Assembly: GCA_963764315.1 (NCBI GenBank)
Contig: CAVXSB010000006.1
Location: 62,001 to 126,000 of the forward strand
Direction of reading: 5' to 3'
Length of the DNA: 64,000 nucleotides
Source: DATLWN01 sp963764315
GTDB taxonomy: Bacteria; Pseudomonadota; Zetaproteobacteria; Mariprofundales; Mariprofundaceae
This document shows positions 8,722 to 19,937 of the stretch, one piece after another. The notes beneath the pieces were generated by a model. It was given only the letters and a program-made list of their open reading frames with translations, was not told the DNA's origin and did no database searches. Numbering within the stretch: position 1 is the stretch's first letter; each line of letters opens with the position of its first letter. The position numbers were made by a program, and so were the translations under genes.

Positions 8722-9495
8722 ATGCAGCGCTTGTTCGTTTCGGCCATCATCCTGGCTGGTTTTTGCTTCCCTGTTCCCGCCCATGCCATCGTCAGCATCG
8801 GACAGGCCATGATCGGGCCGGTCAAGAATGGCCTGCACACCAATGTCGAGCTGGCCATCAATGGTGTCAGTGGCACCACCACCTCCAACAATACCCTGGG
8901 CGGGCTGTTCAGCGAGTGGAAGCACGGGAAATATACCGATTTTCTGCTGCTGCAATACGCCTACGGCCAGAGTAACGGCCAGATCAATAATAACCGCGCC
9001 TTTGCGCATATCCGCCATCGCATGCAGGTCTCCGATCGCTGGGGGATCGAGGGCTTTGCCCAGGCCATGCGCGATCCCGTTACGCGCATGGTTGCACGCA
9101 ACCTGCTCGGGGGAGGGGTGCGTTACACCGTGTTGGAACGAAGCGACAAGGCCGCGGCATATCTGGGGTTTGGCGCCTTCTATGAGTACGAGCGCCTGAG
9201 CCCGAAGGCGGGCACGACCGATTCGCTGAATACCCGGCTGTGGCGAAACAATACCTACCTGATGCTGAAGCGAAAGCTGAACGAGCATCTGAGCGTCTAC
9301 AGCGTTACCTATTATCAGCCGGCTCTCAGCGATATGGGCGATTACCGCGTGCTCGAGAATGCGGCGGGAAGTGTGAAGCTATACCAGAATCTGGACCTGA
9401 AGCTGAGCGCGAGCGTGTATTATGATTCGCGCCCGCCCCAGGGCGTGAAGCGCACCTATGTACTTTACAGCACCGGCATCACCGTCGACTTCTAG
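8722..9495 (+). CDS. DUF481 family outer-membrane protein
   Basis: This is a 257-residue protein with a signal peptide (about 1-22, 'AHA' cleavage) and a DUF481 beta-barrel. Its family-like strands include 'NTYLMLKRKLNEHLSVYSVTYYQ' (shortened: NTYLMLKRKLNEHL), 'DYRVLENAAGS' and the 'YYDSRPPQGVKR' hairpin before the C-terminal strand, which ends in Phe ('ITVDF'). DUF481 proteins (YdiY-like) are outer-membrane barrels of unknown role. The 3' end overlaps the convergent Nudix gene by 17 nt. Confidence 0.82.
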   Translation: MQRLFVSAIILAGFCFPVPAHAIVSIGQAMIGPVKNGLHTNVELAINGVSGTTTSNNTLGGLFSEWKHGKYTDFLLLQYAYGQSNGQINNNRAFAHIRHRMQVSDRWGIEGFAQAMRDPVTRMVARNLLGGGVRYTVLERSDKAAAYLGFGAFYEYERLSPKAGTTDSLNTRLWRNNTYLMLKRKLNEHLSVYSVTYYQPALSDMGDYRVLENAAGSVKLYQNLDLKLSASVYYDSRPPQGVKRTYVLYSTGITVDF

Positions 9496-9880
9496 CGGCC
9501 TCCTGCAACAGCGGCAGCATTTGCCGATTGGCCTCGGGCATCGGGTAATCCTCCAGCCTTTCCAGCGGCACCCAGGCACATGGCGACTCGGGGATGAAAC
9601 CCGAAAGATCGGGGCAGTCACAGGCAAACAACGCAAATGCTAGGTGTCGGTCCGGATAGCGATGGCTAGCCTCGCCAAGCTGGCGCCAGCCCTGGCCGGC
9701 GATGCCGGTCTCCTCCCTCAATTCGCGCATTGCCGCTTCCAGCGGCGACTCATTCGCATCGACCTTGCCGCCGGGCAGCGACCACAGGCCACCGCAGTGG
9801 GCGTCGTCCGCACGCTTCAGCAGCAGCATCTCGCCCCGGCCGTTGAGCGCCGCCACCAGGGCAATGCGCTGCTCGTCCAT
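9479..9880 (-). CDS. Nudix hydrolase, MutT/8-oxo-dGTP diphosphatase-like
   Basis: This is a 133-residue enzyme with a complete Nudix box (Gx5Ex7REUxEExGU) at about residues 38-60: 'GGKVDANESPLEAAMRELRE' then 'ETGI'. It has the (N/V)-ALVAALNGRGEMLLLKR opening typical of MutT, which hydrolyses oxidised dGTP and prevents A:T to C:G transversions. The substrate cannot be fixed from sequence, because many Nudix enzymes share this fold. It lies downstream of argJ on the same strand, separated by a 127-bp spacer made almost entirely of hairpins, and converges on the DUF481 gene. Confidence 0.85.
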   Translation of the reverse strand: MDEQRIALVAALNGRGEMLLLKRADDAHCGGLWSLPGGKVDANESPLEAAMRELREETGIAGQGWRQLGEASHRYPDRHLAFALFACDCPDLSGFIPESPCAWVPLERLEDYPMPEANRQMLPLLQEAARSRR

Positions 9881-9894
9881 CAGCTCGGAATCGT

Positions 9895-9994
9895 CCCGCC
9901 ATGAATGGCGGGCGAATCCGCAAAGATTCGTGAGCCCGCAGAAAACCGCGCTTTTCTGCGGGCGTGAACGAGCAAAAGGCAGGACGCCTTTTGC
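9895..9994. repeat. Tandem array of four perfect hairpins (locus A)
   Basis: Four consecutive inverted repeats fill the argJ-Nudix spacer: 9895-9912 (cccgcca/tggcggg), 9913-9930 (cgaatc/gattcg), 9935-9962 (an 11-bp arm, cccgcagaaaa/ttttctgcggg, around 'ccgcgc') and 9972-9994 (gcaaaaggc/gccttttgc with loop aggac). None has a T-run, so they are not classic terminators. The loops 'ccgcgc' and 'agga(c)' and the linker 'gtgagc/gtgaac' recur at two other loci (27.9-28.2 kb and 51.4-51.6 kb), so this looks like an interspersed structured repeat family. Confidence 0.8.
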
Positions 9995-10007
9995 GGGTCA
10001 AACAAGG

Positions 10008-11232
10008 TCATGTGCGGTATTCGGCATTGATGGTGATGTATTCGTGCGTCAGGTCGCCCGTCCATACGCGCGCGGAGGCGGCGCCCAGGCCGAGGTCGAT
10101 GCGCAACGTGAATTCCTGGCGGGCGAACACGGCCATGCCGTCGGCATCGCGGTAGCCGGGATGCATGCCGCCCCGGTCGCAGATGTGTACATCGTCGGCC
10201 CACAGCGCGATGCGGTCGGACTCGATAGGGACGCCGGCATTGCCGAGGGCCATCAGGATGCGGCCCCAGTTGGCGTCGTTGCCGGCAAAGGCCGTCTTCA
10301 CCAGCGGGGAGACGGCGATGGCGCGGCCGATGGTGCGCGCCTCGGCCTCACTGCGGGCGCCGTTGACGTCGATGGTGACGAATTTCGACACCCCTTCGCC
10401 GTCGCGCACGATCAGCGTTGCCAGCTCCGTGCACAGCTCCGTCAGCGCCTGCTCGAAGAGCGCCGTGTCGGCAAGCCTCGCATGGCCGAGGCCGAGGCCG
10501 GAAGCGAGCAGAACCAGCGTATCGTTCGTCGAGGTGTCGCCGTCCACCGAGATGCAGTTGAACGTGCGGTCGGCCACGCGCCGGAGCATCGGCTGCAGAT
10601 CCTCCGCGGCGATGGGGGCATCGGTGGCCACGAAGGCCAGCATCGTCGCCATGTTCGGATGGATCATGCCGCTGCCCTTAGCTGATGCCGGTCAGGGTGT
10701 AGCGGGTCCCGTCGATGTCGACGGTCCTGGACGAGTACTTGGCGAAGGTGTCGGTGGTACGGATGGCGTTGGCGGCGTCCTGCCAGCGATCCGGCGCCAG
10801 CGAGTCTATCGCCTCGTGCATGCCGGCCTCGATGCGCTCGATCGGGAAGGGGGTGCCGATGACGCCGGTGGAGGCGGACAGCGTCTGCGCCGGGGGCACT
10901 CCGGCCGCGGCGGCGCCGGCCTCGATCAGTCCCTTCGACCAGACGCGCTCCATCTCCCCGGTACCGGCATTGGCGTTGCCGGCGTTGGCGACGATGGCAC
11001 GGATGTGCTCGGCATCGTCGGTCAGGGCCGCCTCCGACATCTGCACGCAGGCGGCGCGGAAGCGGTTCTGCGTGAATACGCCGGCGGCATGGCAGGGCAC
11101 ATCGGCGACGATCAGCGTCAGGTCCTGGCGCTTGCCCTTCAGCTCCGGGGCTTTGACGCCGCAGGAGGCGGTGCCGACCCGGAAGCCGGGTACGGGAAGG
11201 GGGGGAGTGAGGGTGGGCGGGTTGACGGCCAT
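10008..11232 (-). CDS. argJ: Bifunctional ornithine acetyltransferase / N-acetylglutamate synthase ArgJ (one frameshift)
   Basis: ArgJ transfers the acetyl group from N-acetylornithine to glutamate, recycling it in arginine synthesis. The N-terminal part (11232-10678) and C-terminal part (10667 down to 10008) together give about 407 residues, the normal family length. They are in different frames: the minus strand reads atc-agc-t-aag-ggc-agc-ggc-atg, where the family expects 'GISKGSGMIHPNMATML', so one extra T (base 10680 on the + strand) creates a premature stop. The break lies just before the autocleavage site, where the Thr of 'NMATML' becomes the nucleophile of the beta chain. Both halves are well conserved, so I favour a sequence error, although a real split is possible. 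The Nudix gene follows downstream. Confidence 0.85.
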
Positions 11233-11366
11233 GGCGATAAATCCTCGTGATATGGGGTGTCGATGGGGCAAGACTGAGGCCGCGATGCACCGCCTGCAAG
11301 CCGCCCATGCGGCGGTGGCGCTTGACCGGCCAAGCGGCGCCATCGAGATTGGTCGAGGGAGGGCGA

Positions 11367-11939
11367 ATGGCCATCGATTTCTATTTCGATTTCATCAGCC
11401 CCTACAGCTACCTGGCGGTCAGGCGCCTGCCCGGTTTTCCCACCCTGGCCGATATGCGCTGGATTCCGGTCAACCTGCCGCACCTGATCAAGGCCTCGGG
11501 CAATACGCCGCCGACCACCTGCCGCCCCAAGGCGCTGTATATGATGCAGGATCTGAAGCGCTGGGCGGCCGTGCTCGACGCGCCCTTCCGCCTGATCCTC
11601 CCCGGTAGCTTCGATGCGAGGCCGGCATTGTCGCTGGCCTGCATGCTGGAGAAAGAGGATCGCACCCACTTCTGCACCGCCGCATTCGACGCCATCTGGT
11701 CCGGCGCTGTCGATCCGGTGCATGAGGCCGACTGGCTTGCCCGCATCATCGCCATGCAGCAACTTCCGGACGCTTGGTTGAGCCTGGATGTCGACGAGGG
11801 CAAGGCGCGGCTGGAGGCGAACACCGAGGCGGCGCTGAAGACCGGTTGCTTCGGCGTGCCTACCTTCATCCTCAGGGGTAAGGGACGCCCGCAGTTGTTC
11901 TGGGGCGTGGACCGAATGGATTTTCTGGCTGCCACCTGA
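11367..11939 (+). CDS. 2-hydroxychromene-2-carboxylate isomerase / DsbA-fold (kappa-GST-like) protein
   Basis: This is a 190-residue thioredoxin-fold protein. The N-terminal 'FYFDFISPYSYLAVRRL' is diagnostic of the HCCA isomerase branch of the DsbA superfamily, where the Ser of the SPYSY motif binds glutathione; there is no CxxC. The C-terminal 'TGCFGVPTFIL' contains the cis-Pro loop. The original family member acts in naphthalene degradation, but no other catabolic genes are nearby, so the true substrate is unknown. It is transcribed divergently from argJ. The start at 11367 has the ribosome site 'gagggagg'. Confidence 0.82.
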   Translation: MAIDFYFDFISPYSYLAVRRLPGFPTLADMRWIPVNLPHLIKASGNTPPTTCRPKALYMMQDLKRWAAVLDAPFRLILPGSFDARPALSLACMLEKEDRTHFCTAAFDAIWSGAVDPVHEADWLARIIAMQQLPDAWLSLDVDEGKARLEANTEAALKTGCFGVPTFILRGKGRPQLFWGVDRMDFLAAT

Positions 11940-12057
11940 CCTGACTGCCGGCATGGCATGGGATCTTCTGACGCATGACCGTAAAAAGATTGGTTTGTTG
12001 CCTGTGATCGGGCCGATTAGCGTGCCTTGCCCATCGTATTGCTGAACGGAGGCGCGC

Positions 12058-12948
12058 ATGAAGACGAGCACGGTGTATGTCCTGGTCATGTTCTCGGCCC
12101 TGTTCTGGGGAAGCAATTTCGTCCTGGCGGGCATGGTGATGTCTGATGTTCAGCCGCTATGGGCGGCCGTCTTCCGCTTTGTTATCGGCGCGGCCATCAT
12201 GATCGCACTGGTCGGTTGGCGCCGTGAGGATCTGATCGGTCCTGTACGCCGGCATGCCGGCGCTTATGCCCTGCTGGGAGCGGTCGGTATCGGCGCGTTC
12301 AATCTGCTGTTCTTCTTCGCCCTGCAACACACTTCGCCGGCCAACGCGTCCTTGATCATGGCCACCAATCCGTTGCTGACGACGGCGCTGGCCGCCGTTG
12401 TCTTGGGCGAGCGGGCGGAACCGCGCCAGCTTGCAGCGCTACCCCTGGCCCTGATTGGCGTCATCATCGTCATCTCCGGCGGCCACGTCCTGCGCCTGGC
12501 CTCCATGCGCGTGGCAAGCGGCGACATCATCATGTTGGGCGCGAACCTCGCCTGGGCGCTCTACAACGTGCTCGGGCGGCGCTACATGCCCGCCAGTTCC
12601 GCATTGGTCAATACCACATTGATGATGATCGCGGGTGCGCTGTTGCTGTTGCTCGTTGCTTCAGGAAGCGGCGAACCGCTGACGGCTCCCGGCATGAAGG
12701 CGGGGCTGGCGCTGTTGGCCATGGCATTGGGTGGTACCGTACTGGCTTATCTGTTCTGGACTATCGGTATTGCCCGGCTGGGTGCGGGCAGGACGTCGCT
12801 TTTCCTGAACCTGGTGCCGGTGTTCGCCATGTTGATCGATGCGGCCTTTGGCATGGCGCCGACCATGCCGCAGCTGATCGGCGGGCTGCTGGTGATCGGG
12901 GCCGTCGGCGTTTCTACCATGCCTCGCAGGCGCTTGGCGGTCGCATGA
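12058..12948 (+). CDS. EamA/DMT-family transporter
   Basis: This is a 296-residue inner-membrane protein with about ten predicted helices arranged as two EamA repeats. The first opens with 'FSALFWGSNFVLAGMV' and the second with 'GANLAWALYNVLGRRYMP', both typical of drug/metabolite exporters. Substrate is unknown; relatives export amino acids or other metabolites. It is a single gene with its own upstream spacer (118 bp), and the convergent phnA-like gene ends 39 bp downstream. Confidence 0.87.
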   Translation: MKTSTVYVLVMFSALFWGSNFVLAGMVMSDVQPLWAAVFRFVIGAAIMIALVGWRREDLIGPVRRHAGAYALLGAVGIGAFNLLFFFALQHTSPANASLIMATNPLLTTALAAVVLGERAEPRQLAALPLALIGVIIVISGGHVLRLASMRVASGDIIMLGANLAWALYNVLGRRYMPASSALVNTTLMMIAGALLLLLVASGSGEPLTAPGMKAGLALLAMALGGTVLAYLFWTIGIARLGAGRTSLFLNLVPVFAMLIDAAFGMAPTMPQLIGGLLVIGAVGVSTMPRRRLAVA

Positions 12949-12987
12949 AATGCGCTCGGGGCGTTTGCGCGTCCCGGGCGTACCGGA

Positions 12988-13562
12988 TCAGCCCGATTTC
13001 CTGACGAACTTCGTGAGGATGACGATCTGCTGGCCGTCGACGCGGCCCTCGATCTGCTCGGGGTTGTCGTGTACCAGCCGGATGTTGCGCACGGCGGTGC
13101 CGCGCTTGGCGGTGATGCTGCTGCCCTTGACGTCCAGATCCTTGGTGAGCGTCACGGTGTCGCCGGCCGCCAGTTCCGCGCCGTTGCTGTCGACATGCTT
13201 CACGGCCGCCTCCGTGGCCGCTTCGGATTCGGCCCAGGCGCGCACCTCATCGTCGAGGTAGAGCATATCCAGCATATCCTGCGGCCAGCCCTCGCCGCGC
13301 AGGCGGTTCAGCAGGCGCCAGGCCATCACCTGCACCGCCGACACCTGGCTCCACATGCTTTCGTTCAGGCAGCGCCAGTGGTTTGCGTCCATCGTTTCCG
13401 GGTGCTCGATCTGTGCGCGGCAGGTGCCGCAGGTCAGGATGCTGCGTTCGGCACTGCCGTCCGACGGCTCCACCGCATAGGCGCCCAGGTCGTGCGTGGC
13501 GCCGCACAGCTCGCAGGCATTGCTGCTGCGCGCACGGAGCTGCTGTTCGGTGTCTGCAGCCA

Positions 13563-13563
<1 letters not shown>
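12988..13563 (-). CDS. PhnA/YjdM-like zinc-ribbon protein
   Basis: This is a 191-residue protein. The N-terminal zinc ribbon has two Cys pairs ('CELCGATHDL' and 'CGTCRAQI'), and the C-terminal 70 residues ('GDTVTLTKDLDVKGSS', 'TAVRNIRLV', 'EIEGRVDGQQIVILT'-like strands) are the PhnA domain. Despite the name, family members are not phosphonoacetate hydrolases as a rule, and the function is unclear. The ATG at 13563 overlaps the secA stop (ATGA), so it is expressed with secA; an upstream ATG at 13581 is less likely. Confidence 0.82.
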
Positions 13564-16203
<2,640 letters not shown>

Positions 16204-16296
16204 GGGGGAGTGGTCTCCGTCACTGGCGCGTTTTTACAAGGGCGGGAGGCTAACACGGGCACAGGTTGGCACCAAGGCAAAGCGCATTGCCCGTAT

Positions 16297-17445
16297 TCAT
16301 TGGCGTTTCTTGAGAAATCGGGCCATGCGTCGGATGCCTTCGCGGATCTGATCGATGCCCGTGGCATAGGATAGCCGCACATGGCGATCGGCCCGGTAAC
16401 GGCCGAAATCCTCGCCCGGAGTAATGGCCACGCCGGCCTGTTCGAGCATCTCCCAGCAGAGGCTCTTGGCATCGTGCGTCAGGGCCTCGACATTGGCGTA
16501 GATGTAGAAGGCGCCCTGCGGCTCGACGACGACCTCGAAGCCGAGGCCGGGCAGTGCGGCAAGCAGGCATTGCCGGCGCTCGTCATAGGTGACGCGCATC
16601 GCCTCTGTGCCATCGGTGGCATCCAGCGCCGCGATGGCGGCATGCTGCGACAGCGTCGGTGCCGAGATGAAGATGTTCTGCATTACCCGCCGGCAGGGAT
16701 CGATCAGCGATGGCGGCACGATGACCCAGCCGATGCGCCAGCCGGTCATGGCCCAACGCTTGGAAAAGCCGTTGACGACGATGGCCCCATCGTCGAAGGC
16801 CAGGGCGCAGTCCGCCCGCCGGCCGTAGGTCAGGCCGTGATAGATCTCGTCCGAAATCAGCCGGCCGCCGCGTTCGCGGCAGGCCTCGGCGATGCCGGCC
16901 AGCTGTCCCGGATCGATCAGGGTGCCGGTCGGGTTGCCGGGCGAGATCACCACCGCGGCGCGCGTGTCGGCCCGCCAGCCGTCCTCGACGCTGCGGCGAT
17001 CCAGGTGATAGCCGGTTTCCGGCCCGACCGGCACCGACAGCGGCTTGCCTCCGGCCAGGCGGATGAAGTTGCGCTGGCAGGGGTAGCCGGGATCGGGGAG
17101 CAGCACGGACTCGCCGGCATCGAGCAGGGCGGCGTAGATCAGGCTGAAGGCGCCGGAGGTGCCGGGCGTGATCAGGAAACGCTCCGGCGCGACGGCCAGG
17201 CCGTATTCGCGTCGGTACCAGCGGCACAGGGCCTGCTGCAGTTCCGGGGCGCCGGTCGACGGCGTGTAGGTGGCGTTATGGGTGGCCAGCCAGGCGCACG
17301 CGGCCTCGGTGACAGCGGGTGGTGTGGGCAGATCCGGCTCGCCGATCTCCATGTGCACGATGTCCCTTCCCTGGGCCTCCAGCTCCCTGGCCCGTTCCAG
17401 AAGCTGCATGACCCGGAACGGCTCGATTCGATCGATTCTGCGCAT
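16297..17445 (-). CDS. PLP-dependent aminotransferase class I/II (aspartate/alanine type)
   Basis: This is a 382-residue fold-type I aminotransferase. Lys229 in 'GFSKRWAMTGWRIGW' is the PLP lysine; 'SPGNPTG' and 'LISDEIYHGL' carry the pyridine-ring Asp and Tyr; a C-terminal Arg lies in 'HVRLSYAT'. It belongs to the aspartate/alanine/aromatic group, and the amino-acid partner cannot be assigned. It stands alone: 93 bp separate it from the secA start upstream on the left, and yceI is divergent on the right. Confidence 0.88.
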   Translation of the reverse strand: MRRIDRIEPFRVMQLLERARELEAQGRDIVHMEIGEPDLPTPPAVTEAACAWLATHNATYTPSTGAPELQQALCRWYRREYGLAVAPERFLITPGTSGAFSLIYAALLDAGESVLLPDPGYPCQRNFIRLAGGKPLSVPVGPETGYHLDRRSVEDGWRADTRAAVVISPGNPTGTLIDPGQLAGIAEACRERGGRLISDEIYHGLTYGRRADCALAFDDGAIVVNGFSKRWAMTGWRIGWVIVPPSLIDPCRRVMQNIFISAPTLSQHAAIAALDATDGTEAMRVTYDERRQCLLAALPGLGFEVVVEPQGAFYIYANVEALTHDAKSLCWEMLEQAGVAITPGEDFGRYRADRHVRLSYATGIDQIREGIRRMARFLKKRQ

Positions 17446-17609
17446 GGCGCCACATCATAGTCGCCGGCCGGCGCAAGATCACGGTCCGATCCCGGTCCAT
17501 GGGCGGCGCATCGCGGACGCTTGCAGACGAGCATTCAGCTAGGATTCATTTGCGCCTCCGATGATGCGCGCGCGCTTTCGGGTGCGACATCTGGCTACGG
17601 GAGTGGATC

Positions 17610-18179
17610 ATGAAGAAATGGTGGATACTGGTCTTGATGCTGCTGCCGGCGACGGCCTGGGCCGGAGAGCTGCAGCTCGATAATGCCTCATCGCTGATCA
17701 GCTTCGTGTCGGTCAAGAAGGGCAGCGTCGGCGAGGTGCATCGCTTCGACCGCATCAGCGGCAAGGCCGGAACGGACCGGGCGAACGTCCGCATTGATCT
17801 TGCCTCGGTGGATACCGGCATCGGTATCCGGAACCAGCGCATGCGTTCCATGCTGTTCGACGTCACGCGCTTTCCGTCGGCCACGATCCGGACCGACATC
17901 GCGGCCCTGGACGTGCCGGGGCTGAAGGCCGGCGAGCATGTGACCGGGGCCTTGACTCTGGATCTCGATCTGCACGGGATCCACAAGTCGCTGCCCGCCG
18001 TCGTTACGGTGGTGCGTCTGCGCGACGGTGGCCTGCTGGTCAGCAGCCGCGCCCCGGTCATCGTCGATGCGGCTGATTTCGGGCTAGGGCAGGGCATCGA
18101 GGCGCTGCGTCAGGCGGCCAAGCTGCCGTCGATCGCCACGGCCGTTCCGGTGAGTTTCGAGCTTCACTTCGTGCCCTGA
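17610..18179 (+). CDS. YceI family periplasmic protein
   Basis: This is a 189-residue protein with a signal peptide (about 1-18, 'AWAGE'), followed by a YceI lipocalin-like barrel: 'ASLISFVSVKKGS', 'ISGKAGTDRANVRIDLASVDTGI', then 'RNQRMRSMLFDVTRFP' and 'GALTLDLDLHGIHKSLP'. YceI-fold proteins bind isoprenoid or amphiphilic ligands in the periplasm; some have been linked to isoprenoid quinone trafficking. The ribosome site 'gggag' is 6 nt before the ATG. It is divergent from the aminotransferase. Confidence 0.88.
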   Translation: MKKWWILVLMLLPATAWAGELQLDNASSLISFVSVKKGSVGEVHRFDRISGKAGTDRANVRIDLASVDTGIGIRNQRMRSMLFDVTRFPSATIRTDIAALDVPGLKAGEHVTGALTLDLDLHGIHKSLPAVVTVVRLRDGGLLVSSRAPVIVDAADFGLGQGIEALRQAAKLPSIATAVPVSFELHFVP

Positions 18180-18246
18180 CCGTCGGGGATTGACCGGTCG
18201 GCGCCGGGTATGGAGACAGCCCGGCGCTTTGGCGTATACTGGCCGC

Positions 18247-18474
18247 ATGGCCGAGGATCGCGAAGTGCTGGATCTGTTCGAGGCTGCGGCGAAACGCGGC
18301 CACCGCTGCCGTATCGTCTACCGCGACCGGCTCGGCGAGCATCATGCCGTCATGGCCGTGCCACGCGAGTGGCGGGTGGTGGATGGCAAGGAATGGGGCT
18401 TCTTCCTTTCCGAGGCCGGCGAGGAGCTGGAGGTGCGGCTGGATGATATGGTGACCATCGAGCCGCAGGCATAG
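18247..18474 (+). CDS. Small Rof-like protein (possible Rho-binding antiterminator)
   Basis: This is a 75-residue protein. Its second half ('WGFFLSEAGEELEVRLDDMV') resembles the Sm-like beta strands of Rof/YaeO, which binds Rho and inhibits termination (compare the family pattern EAAGE..ELRLD.I). The N-terminal half is short and helical ('REVLDLFEAAAKRG'). The match is by eye and weak. It is followed after 8 nt by hemJ on the same strand, preceded by a strong ribosome site for hemJ, so the two are probably cotranscribed. It could also be an unrelated small beta-barrel protein. Confidence 0.5.
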   Translation: MAEDREVLDLFEAAAKRGHRCRIVYRDRLGEHHAVMAVPREWRVVDGKEWGFFLSEAGEELEVRLDDMVTIEPQA

Positions 18475-18482
18475 GAGGTTCG

Positions 18483-18923
18483 GTGATCGACTGGTTTTCG
18501 CTTCCCTGGCTCAAGGCCTTCCATATCATCGCCATGGTGTCCTGGTTCGCCGGGCTGTTCTACCTGCCGCGCATCTTCGTCTACCACAGTCGTCATGCCA
18601 CAGGCCCCGTGCACGAGCAATTCTGCGTCATGGAGCGCAAGCTCTACCGCTACATCATGCGTCCGGCGATGATCGTGACGGTCGCACTCGGCCTCTTGAT
18701 GGCCGACATCGAATGGAGCATCGTGGGTCACGAGCCGTGGTTCTGGATCAAGATGGTGCTGGTCGCCGCCCTGTTGGGCTTTCATTGGCACAACGGCCGC
18801 ATGGTTCGCCAGTTTGCCGAGGGCAGCAACCTGCGCAGCGAACGCTTCTTCCGTATCTATAACGAAGTGCCGACGCTGGTGTTGATCGGCGCCGTGGTGA
18901 TGGTTGTGGTCCGTCCCTTTTGA
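18483..18923 (+). CDS. hemJ: Protoporphyrinogen oxidase HemJ
   Basis: This is a 146-residue membrane protein with four helices, matching the HemJ (UPF0093) family that oxidises protoporphyrinogen IX in haem synthesis. The conserved N-terminal 'KAFHIIAMVSWFAGLFYLPR' has the essential His, followed by 'RKLYRYIMRPAM' and 'FFRIYNEVPTLVLIGAVVMV'. The start is GTG at 18483 behind a near-consensus ribosome site (aggaggtt). Haem supply fits the c-type cytochromes encoded 11 kb downstream. Confidence 0.93.
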   Translation: MIDWFSLPWLKAFHIIAMVSWFAGLFYLPRIFVYHSRHATGPVHEQFCVMERKLYRYIMRPAMIVTVALGLLMADIEWSIVGHEPWFWIKMVLVAALLGFHWHNGRMVRQFAEGSNLRSERFFRIYNEVPTLVLIGAVVMVVVRPF

Positions 18924-18956
18924 TTTGGCACGACTATTGCGTCTGCTAGGTCTTCT

Positions 18957-19937
18957 ATGAAGAGCATACTCCTTCGCCGCGCCCTGCCGGCAGCCCTGCT
19001 GCTGGGCCTCTCCCTGGCATTGATCCGCTGCGCCGATCTGCCGCCTCCGCCGCTGAGTATCGGCACCAACGTCTGGCCCGGTTACGAGCCGATGTACCTG
19101 GCGCGCGATATGGGTTGGATGTCCCCGCATGACGGCCGCATGGTCGAGTTCGAGGACTCGCCGGAGGTCATGCGTGCGCTGCGTTTCGGGGCCATCGATG
19201 CGGCGGCGCTGACGCTGGATGAGGCCCTGAGGCTAAAGTCGGAGGGGGTGCCGTTACGCCTCGTGCTGGTGATGGACCAGTCCAACGGCGCCGATGTGCT
19301 GCTCGCCCGCCCGGGGATCAAGACGCTGGCCGATTTGAAGGGCAAGCGCATCGGTGTGGAGATCGATGCCGTCGGCTCCTATATGCTGCGCCGGGCCCTG
19401 GACAAGGCCGGGCTTTCCGAACAGTCGGTGCACATCGTGCCCATCGACGTCAATGCGCATGAGGCCGCCTATCGTAGCGGCAGGGTCGACGCCGTGGTGA
19501 CCTTCGAGCCGGAACGCACCCGCCTGATCGCGGCCGGGGCCCATGTACTGTTCGATAGCTCCGAGATTCCCGGAGAGATCGTGGATGTGCTGGTGGTTCG
19601 ACCGGAGGCGGCGTCGCGCCGATACCGCGGACAATGGACACGCATCATGGGCGCCTGGTTCCATGCCTTGGCCTATCTGCACCAGCATCCCCAGGATGCG
19701 GCCAGGCATATGGCTTTGCGGCTGAAGTTGACGCCACAGCAGGTGCTCGCCGCGTGCGGTCGCCTGAAGTTTCCCGATATGCACGAGAACCTGCAGCTCA
19801 TGCAGGGCTCCCCGGCGCCTCTGATCACGGTGGCCAGCCGCATGTCGGCCCTGATGCTGGACCAGAAACTGATCGCGCATCAGCCGGATCTGGACGGCCT
19901 GGTGGATCCCCGCGTGCTATCGTCGATATCCCGATGA
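18957..19937 (+). CDS. SsuA/NMT1-like solute-binding lipoprotein
   Basis: This is a 326-residue protein with a hydrophobic leader and a probable lipobox ('ALIRC', Cys25), followed by an ABC-type periplasmic binding fold of the nitrate/sulfonate/taurine group: 'IGTNVWPGYEPMYLARD', 'GAIDAAALTLDEAL', 'LKGKRIGVEIDAVGSYML', 'GRVDAVVTFEP'. No permease or ATPase gene is nearby. Instead the stop overlaps the ATG of a hybrid histidine kinase (ATGA), so it most likely acts as the ligand-binding partner of that sensor and not in uptake. Confidence 0.85.
   Translation: MKSILLRRALPAALLLGLSLALIRCADLPPPPLSIGTNVWPGYEPMYLARDMGWMSPHDGRMVEFEDSPEVMRALRFGAIDAAALTLDEALRLKSEGVPLRLVLVMDQSNGADVLLARPGIKTLADLKGKRIGVEIDAVGSYMLRRALDKAGLSEQSVHIVPIDVNAHEAAYRSGRVDAVVTFEPERTRLIAAGAHVLFDSSEIPGEIVDVLVVRPEAASRRYRGQWTRIMGAWFHALAYLHQHPQDAARHMALRLKLTPQQVLAACGRLKFPDMHENLQLMQGSPAPLITVASRMSALMLDQKLIAHQPDLDGLVDPRVLSSISR

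Noticed and set aside
18957..19937. Nitrate/sulfonate ABC uptake system
   Set aside because: There is no permease or ATPase gene, and the gene is coupled to a histidine kinase.
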